Source: Lamellibrachia satsuma (Eukaryota; Annelida; Polychaeta; Sabellida; Siboglinidae). Taken from it: a stretch of DNA of 64,000 nt. Both the position numbers and the translations under genes were made by a program. Below, in pieces: positions 45,430-64,000 of the stretch. The stretch spans positions 5,932,501 to 5,996,500 of the forward strand of contig BSQZ01000034.1 of the NCBI GenBank assembly GCA_033239005.1, in the 5' to 3' direction. The notes under the pieces were generated by a model, which was not told where the DNA came from, did no database searches, and saw only the letters and a list, made by a program, of their open reading frames with translations. Position 1 is the stretch's first letter. Each line of letters starts with the position of its first letter.

Positions 45430-48400
45430 AATATGGTGCAGTTGAAGCAACTGGGTGGACTTCGTCAAATTCGGGTGTGATAAGTCCTGGGCTGAAGTTC
45501 AGACGGATAGTTTTAGTTTTGAGTGTAGGGGATATGCGAAGATGAAGGAACTAGAAGTGGAGTTGGAACAGCCGAGGCTGCTTGTTGTAGAAATGGTGGG
45601 AAATGAACAGATGGGTTGTGCCAGTGGTTCTGCTGCGGGATAGTAGATGATAAAGTGGGGGAAGACGATGAGAGATATGCTAGGAATAGCATAAGGTGAC
45701 AGGTCATAGGGAGACCGGACGTAAGGTGACGGTAAGTAAGGAGAAGGAAAGAAACGGGAGGGAAGACAACTGGAGCGAAGGTGAGGGGAGTGGGGGAGAC
45801 AGGAGCGAGGGAGACGGTAGGGAAAGAGACGACAGTGAAGGCGATGGGAGTGAAGAAGACAGTAGAGAAGGTGTCAGGAGGGAAGGCGGGGGGAGCGCAA
45901 TTTAGCCAGGAGACGGGAGGGAAAGGTGACCGATTGATGGGTGAGAGAGAGGATGATAACATTCTGCCAGGTGACAAGGCTGCAGGACAGAATGTGATGG
46001 AAGGGATCCAACGGAAGAGCTATTCCGATGCAGTGATAGAGGGGGTGAGGAAAAGAGCGAGTGTGTTTGTTGGGGACTCGATAGGTAGAAAGACCAACAT
46101 AGTCTTAAACAAGGGAGATGACATGGTGGTCAACTTTATTGGGAGGGATGGTATGTTCGTGAATGATGGGCTTCATCTAAGTGGAAAGGGGCAGCAGTAT
46201 TTGTGATGAACTCTGTAGATAGTGGCATGTGTAGCATAACAACTATTTTTGTGAGCAAACATTGTTTACATTAGAACCGCACGGGGGTTACTTAGATGTT
46301 CCTCAAGTAGAACAAGAGGCCAATAGTATAGACAATCTAATAACAATAACGTGTGTTTAAGAAGAATAGTAAATAAGAAATACGAATTAAACATTATGGT
46401 AGAAGAAATTGACTCTCACATAATTGGCATAACTGAATCATGAGCCAACATAGACATAACAGATGCCGAATTACGACTGACAGGATACGTAATGTTTCGG
46501 AGAGATCTAATAGGAAGAAAGGGAGGGGGAGTTATTTTATATGTTAAAGAAACTAATCAAGCTTATGAAATAAATTCAGAAAGGGAAGCGATTGCGATGA
46601 AGCTGTTTGGTGGAAAATAGTTTCAGGAAATAAAAAAATTAACTGTGTTTTAGTTTACCGAAGTCCAAACATAAACGAAGAGGATAACACAAAAAATACA
46701 AAATGTTATAAATGAAGTTAGTAAAGGGGAATGTATCATAATGGGAGATTTGAACAATGGACACATGAAATGGAAATCTCTATAGAGTACAAGGGGTGAG
46801 GACTAACAATTAGTGTTTTTAATTCAGGAGAGCTTCCTTTCTCAGCACGTGCTAGAACCAACCAGGGGAGATAATGAATTATATATAGTGTTTTCATCAA
46901 AAATAGAATTAGTGGACAATGTAAAAAATACATGAACCATTGGATACCAGTGACCATATTAAAATACATTTTGAAATCAATGTAAAACCTGAAAGTAAAA
47001 TAAAAGAACGTACAGGAGAGACTTTCACAAAGGTAACTATAAAGATATAAGAAAATACTTAGCAAAGCTAGATTGGAATAACATGCTGATGAACAAGAAA
47101 GCAATTGAATGTTGGAACATTCTAGAATATGAAAATGAGAGTATCATCGATAAATTTGTTCCCTTGAAAAAACAAGGAAAACGGCTTAGAAAGAAACACT
47201 TGTCAAAAGAAACTATCAGAAAAATAGTGTTCAAGCAAGTTATGAGGAAGGTTCATAGGCGCATCAGAAAGGATGAAAACTGGGCAAATTAAAAAGAGGC
47301 ACTTAACCTAGCTACAACTGAAATTACACAATCTAAAAGAAGATATAAGCAAAAATTAGCATGTAACATAAAACATGACAGCAAAAGTTGGTATGCATAT
47401 GTCAGGAGTAAGCAAAACGTACAAGACAAGGTTGGACCTCTAGAAGACAGTGCTGGAAATATAGTATCACAGGGGTTTTCAGTGGCGGAAGATCTAAATG
47501 GTTACTTCAATTCAGTGTTTACCAGAGAGAATATTAGTTCATTACCAGATCCAGATGTTAAATTTCAGTAGGCGAAATCTGACTATTTAGGACAGTTAAT
47601 TGTAACACCAGAAAAGGCAACAAAGACATTAAAGGCAATGACGGATAACAAATCACCGGGCTTGGATGAAATTCCTCCAAAACTACTAATGGAAACAGTA
47701 GAACAAATCAATATAATACTTGAAAGAGTGTTCAACTTATCATTAAAAGAGGGAGTTGTTCCTTTTGAATGGAAAGTAGCGAACATCATACCATTATTTA
47801 AAAAGGGTTCGAGAAATAAGTAAGATGATTACAAACCAGTGAGTTTAATGTCAGTGATTTGTACATTAAAACAAAGGTTAATTAAAGACCATATGGTGGA
47901 CTTCCTTGTTAAGCATAAATTATTAAATTCACATCAACAACGATTCCTAAAAGCGAGGTCATGCTTAACAAATATATGTTACGTTTTTTGAAGAAGTCAC
48001 CAAGTGGATAGACGAGGAGGGATCGCCAGTAGATGTTATCTACTTAGATTTTTAGAATGCTTTTAACAAACTACCACATCATAGATAACAGCTTAAATTA
48101 AAAGCCCATGGCTTCGGGGATGGCATAATTGACTGGATAGAACAATGGCTGACTGACATAAGACAGCGTGTTGTAGTAGATGGAGAAGTTTCAAACTGGA
48201 AATCAGTTTTGAGTGGGGTACCTCAAGGATCAGTATTAGGACCTATATTATTCTTAATTTATATCAATGACTTGGACGACAGTATAACAAGTAACGTACT
48301 GAAATTTGCGGATGAAACAAAAGTGATTAGAAAGGTTAATACTGATGGTGATAAACAACATTTACAAAACGATCTAGACAGATTAATGAAATTGTCTGAG

Positions 48401-49206
48401 AAATGGCAGATGTTGTTACATTTTTGGAAATGTAAATGCCTACGTACAGGACATGGGAATTTTTATGTAAACTATAAAATGGGAGATACTGTTCTGGTAT
48501 TACTGTAAAAGAAAATTACAGGAGATACAATAAGGGCTGATATGAAAGCTTGAGAACAGTGCAGTATTGCAGCTTCAAAGGGTAAATCAGTTCTTGGCTT
48601 TATTAGGAGAAACATAACATAAAAGGAAAAAAGCAAATTTTACCTATGTATTTAAACAATAGTTATAGCTCATCTAAAATACTGTATACACGCTTGGAAA
48701 CCATATCGTAAGAAGGGTAGATACGCTTGAACACATACTGAGGAGAGCAACTAAATTTATTCAAGAACTGAGACACCTTAGTTATGAAGAATGCCTGAAA
48801 GAATGTGGTTTAAAAACTCTAAAGACTAGTAGGTTAAGAGAAGATCAGATTGAAATTTTTAAGATATAGAATGGGTGTGAAAATATTGATAGAAATATGT
48901 TTTTCTCACTCAAGAAAGATAGCAGAACTAGAGGGCATGAGATAAACTTAGTAAAGGATCAGTTTAGATTGGATATCAGGAAGTACTCGTTCTCATAGAG
49001 GACAACAAATTAATGGAACAAATTGTCTATGGATCGTATAACTGGTAGCAACGTGAATATGTTTAAAAACAAGGTTGACACATATCTCAGGAGGGTGGGT
49101 TACACGTAGATGAACCTTGTTGGACTCCCGATAAGCCAATGGCTTCCTTGTCCACTAGCCGTCTGGGCCTTTTGTCTTGGATGGCGAATCTTGTTAAATC
49201 TTGCTA
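45430..49206 (+). mobile_element. CR1-like LINE, nearly full length, inactive (copy 3)
   Basis: ORF1 region 45450-46206: a Cys-containing start (WVDFVKFGCDKSWAEVQTDS) and an esterase-like piece (VFVGDSIG ... RDGMFVNDGLHLSGKG). ORF2: endonuclease about 46390-47000 (IGITES, FRRDLIGRKGGGVILYVKE), linker about 47040-47560, RT about 47580-48500 (DNKSPGLDEIPPKLL, GVPQGSVLGPILFLIYINDL), C-terminal part to 49108 and a 3' UTR ending near 49206. Many stops and frameshifts (for example TAG in the catalytic region near 48052). ORF1 plus an esterase-like domain is characteristic of CR1-group elements. Confidence 0.9.
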
Positions 49207-50340
49207 AATCATCGGCGCAAAACACACAAATGAAGAACTCAACCAGCGACTCGGTGAACTTGAACGTGACAACAGAGCGCTCCGAGAAGACATCGACGAA
49301 ATTGCTTATTGCTACACGGCGTGCCCGAAGGCAACAACAACAACAACAACAAAGACAGCAACAACACCGAGACAGCAATAGCCGTGTTCAATGGAAAACT
49401 GTGCGTACACCTCACGTTTGTCGACCGTACCTACCGCGCCACTCAGCCGACCTCCATGGGTAACACCAGGCCCAGACCGATCATCGTTAAACAACGCAGC
49501 TGTGGAACCCGTCGGACCATTTTCACATCCAAACGAAAGCTGAAGTGTTCCAAGCTCATAATCACAGAGAAACTGACGAGAAAACGATATGACCTCTTCA
49601 ACAAAGCGCGCTCTCGATAAAGTTAAAACCACGTGGACGATTGACGGACGGATTGTGCGTTTACTGGCCGACGAATGGAAAGTTACCTTGCAAAACGACC
49701 AGGACCTCTACGGACTCCGCTGTCTGTAGACAATGGGCTTGTACAAATGTACATCATCTACGTTTGTATTTGTTCTCTTATTTCTAGACCGCTAATACCA
49801 ATAATTATTTATGTTTATACTCTGATGGGTCGCTCCAGTAAAATTTTGTTTCCGAAAAGTGGTGATGGTCCAGGCGCAATGGCTGATTGTTTCGTCATGC
49901 ACTTCACTGACAAGATCACTGATATCCGTGTACATCTGGCGATTATAAGTAGGCAGCGCCAACTGTCGGTTTTCGCAGATGATAATGACTGTCGTGTTGT
50001 GGATCCCCTTTGTGACTTCGAACTAGCTACAGGCAATGACATATGTAATCTGGTAATGACGGGTACTAGCAAACTCTCATCTGACATCGACAGCATTTCT
50101 ATAAACCTGCTTAAATCGAACATTGCTTCATTAGCACCGGTATTAACACGCACTGTGAACCTGTCGATCGAGTCCTCAACAATGCCAGCTGTTTTGAAAC
50201 ACGCTGTCGCGGCACCATTGTTAAAGAAGAGTGATCTCGTCCTTGGAATACTGTCCACCTCTGTCATTGGTTACTTTGACTTCCGGCACAATATGGCCGC
50301 CTTAGTATTTAATGAATGTGCGCGCATTAAGGAGGATTAA
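49207..50340 (+). mobile_element. Second LINE: ORF1 and RT N-terminal fragments
   Basis: Directly after copy 3: coiled-coil-like EELNQRLGELERDNRALRED, then RPRPIIVKQRSCGTRRTIFT and KRKLKCSKLIITEKLTRKRY (LINE ORF1 RNA-binding type), then WTIDGRIVRLLADEWKV. At 49860-50260 DCFVMHFTDKITDIRVHL and LKHAVAAPLLKKS are the N-terminal part of a LINE RT. The intervening endonuclease is missing. Confidence 0.7.
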
Positions 50341-52137
50341 TTTGTTGCGAAGTCTTCTCTTCTCCGAGACATGGGCTACGTCTTGTGGCTGTATCTTCAT
50401 CGTAAAGTGACTCAATCCAACCAACAGAGTTGCGGGCAGAAGTCTCCAACGGATACTGTCCGAATTCACAGAGCCGAATTCACCTTGCACCTACATCACC
50501 TTTAACCGCGCTGACAGATTACTGACAGCTCGCTTCGATCAGAAGTGGACCGTGGTCGTCGAAACCTGTGGCGCTGCTTGTGTTCTACAGATTGATGGCA
50601 TCAATATGACTTCCACTATTGGGAATAATGTTGGCAAACATCATATTTCAAAGAGATTTAAGCACCAGGATAACCAATTGTTGCTATGTTCTCTAGTCCG
50701 AATCGCCGTCGAAAAAATATTTCAAAGCCGGCTGTGCTTCATCAGCTTGAAGTTGACTTTTAAAACAAAGCTGGCTCTGTAGGGAACTTATGCCAACTAC
50801 GTGTTACTCAAGTCTTACTACTATTTGCATTACAATCAAATGCCGCACCATAAACCACTATGACGCTCGCTTCTAAACAACCGCTATCGCTGTCAACGGT
50901 GACGAAATGGAGAGTCGCCGTCTCGTTGCACTTCCTTGTCATCGGTGGCGCCGCGTCAAAGGTTGCCGAATATGGAGGAGATAATATTATATGCATAATC
51001 GAGGCAGGCCGGAAAACTGAATATTATTAGGAAATATTAATTAATTGAATTATAATTAACTTTTCGGTGTTGTGGAAATTGGAAATATACTGCACTATAA
51101 TATAATGTCATGCAGTCGTTGTGTTTATCACCTTTAAAGAGTTCATTCCTCTTAGTCGCATGATTACATTGATAAGCCTATCCGGATATGAATCTTAATA
51201 TAGCTAAGAACGGTGAAATGCAAGGAGTTTAAGTGGTATATATCAGAAATGGTTTGTCTCCGACATAATCACTGTCTAACAATATATTATCGCCCATGCT
51301 ATGTATATTACTTCGTATTTTAGTAAACACAAACGAAAAGGATGGCACATGTTCGAACATTCTTTCGCGCACTCGTGTATTATGTTACTGGTAGAATAGG
51401 AATGTCATAAATGTAATCGCTGAATTTTGATGACTTCCTACACTGACAGACAAACGTCCACTCTGGATTATGATGGTTAACGCTTCTTTTCCTTAAAGTG
51501 AACCCATAGCTCTCGTATACATAACGCATGTGTTAACCACCATGCTATCTTGCGGTCATGGTAACCTTGACCTGTTCAACCGTCAGGATCGTCGGGGCCC
51601 CTCTTGACCTCGTCGATTGTCCCCAAAAGAATACAGAACAGTACTTTGACACCTGTTTAGCTGCATGAACTTTGTTCCAAATGTCATATCCATTGTCCAC
51701 AAAGCAGTGGAGTTGGGAACCAGAGCTTACATTTTCTTAGGACCTACATGAGTTGCCAACGAGCCTAGCCAACGCGAAAACCAGAGAGGGACTCGACTGT
51801 CAGAGGTTACTCGAGACTCTGTGCCATTGGTGTGTGTCGCCGGTCGATAGAGCGTCGCCGCTCTACAACCTGGCGTCTAACGGCGGTTATGTATACGCTC
51901 ATATGCACGCACGCGCGCAAAAAAAAAACAAAAAAAAACACACACACGCACACACGACCGCACGCACGCACACACACAAACACACACACACACACGAACG
52001 CACGCACGCATGCACACACACATACACACACGCGCGCACAAAAAAAACAAAAAAAAAAACACACACGCACACACGACCGCACGCACGCACACACACAAAC
52101 ACACACACACACGAACGCACGCACGCATGCACACACA

Positions 52138-52182
<45 letters not shown>

Positions 52183-52391
52183 CAATAACACATCAATATG
52201 TTAAGATATCCACACACGGCATATGCACATAACCACATAACCGCGTCCGTGGTTCTGGAAAATTCCCAATCAGATACATATTGTTAATGTTTGCCAAAAT
52301 GATACTATCATTCAAGCAGCCAACACTTACTGACTGACGGGGTCCTAACTGGCTGCGTCTTGTCCCGTCTCAGATTCGGTGCTGACTAAAC
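50341..52391. other. Region upstream of CLCA-B
   Basis: A 76-codon plus-strand frame at 50552-50782 is of unknown origin. CA-rich sequence fills 51900-52180. I see no TATA box near CLCA-B; the sequence just before its ATG (CCCGTCTCAGATTCGGTGC) offers an initiator-like TCAGATT. No other gene seen. Confidence 0.5.
51905..52180. repeat. CA-rich array with a tandem duplication of about 119 bp
   Basis: The motif CACACGACCGCACGCACGCA occurs near 51951 and 52070, each preceded by A-rich runs; pure (CA)n follows from 52139. Confidence 0.85.
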
Positions 52392-63689
<11,298 letters not shown>

Positions 63690-64000
63690 TATTTGGAGTA
63701 ACGAGAAATTTGGAGAAACGAGAGCTGAGCAGTAACGTTGTGAGGACTGCAGATTTGCTGTGACGGTTGTTGCGTGAGATAAATTAGTCGCAGAAGATAT
63801 TACTCTGAGATATGTTAATGTTATACTCTGTTTAAATGTATGTATGGGACAATTTGGTAATAATCGATGTCTTCGATAGGATATTACGTCGGGGAATGAA
63901 CTTGACGTGGTAGAACGGCGTGGCTGATCTGTAAAGGTCCTTTATTAGTTGTGACTATACCGACGTTACATTTGGCATTTACGATAGCGAATCACTGCAC
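63690..64000 (+). other. CLCA-B 3' flank
   Basis: Probable 3' UTR. No AATAAA or ATTAAA signal is visible before the end of the window, so the transcript end is not defined here. Confidence 0.5.

Noticed and set aside
45513..45977. 154-codon minus-strand Pro/Ser-rich frame
   Set aside because: Antisense to the LINE ORF1 region; composition follows from the sense GGAG-rich repeats.

Overview
The window is nuclear DNA from an animal, most likely a marine invertebrate. Genes are split by many GT-AG introns, and introns and spacers are full of (TA)n, (CA)n, (CT)n and (TGAG)n arrays, minisatellites, tRNA-derived SINEs and broken non-LTR retrotransposons. There is no operon structure. I cannot fix the phylum from sequence alone; a mollusc or other lophotrochozoan, or a lancelet, would all fit. 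Exons were assembled by eye from splice sites, reading phase and family similarity.

Three protein-coding genes are supported. (1) 6758-24208, plus strand: a CLCA-family protein (calcium-activated chloride channel regulator; secreted or membrane-anchored metalloprotease), 14 coding exons, 1043 aa, here called CLCA-A. (2) 44125-28237, minus strand: a ceramide synthase that matches the CERS1 subfamily from its N-terminal MPSY motif to the acidic motif after the last membrane segment, 6 coding exons, 395 aa. (3) 52392-63689, plus strand: a second CLCA paralog, 14 coding exons, 1206 aa, here called CLCA-B, which carries a Thr/Pro mucin-like stalk that CLCA-A lacks. All 13 intron positions and phases agree between the two CLCA genes, so they are tandem duplicates that now flank an inverted CERS1.

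Layout. 1-6.7 kb: microsatellites, a minus-strand CR1-like LINE (about 774-3562), a perfect 192-bp tandem duplication, then the CLCA-A promoter region. 6.7-24.2 kb: CLCA-A; its last intron (19201-23516) holds one LINE nested inside another. 24.2-28.2 kb: intergenic, with a (TA)n array and a dispersed repeat whose internal 49-bp unit is amplified. 28.2-44.2 kb: CERS1; its introns hold a LINE with a 401-codon open frame, a decayed DDE-type transposase, a 1,069-bp pure (CA)n tract, a palindromic MITE, a 2.1-kb 35-bp satellite and SINEs. 44.2-52.4 kb: a LINE graveyard including a nearly full-length CR1-like copy (about 45430-49206). 52.4-64 kb: CLCA-B.

Function. Both CLCA proteins keep a signal peptide, the HEXXH...D zinc metalloprotease site, a complete MIDAS in the VWA domain, the beta-rich and FnIII regions, and a C-terminal membrane anchor with a short tail. 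They should act at the cell surface or in mucus. CERS1 is an ER membrane enzyme that N-acylates sphingoid bases. Nothing in the sequence shows a functional link between CERS1 and its CLCA neighbours beyond their position.
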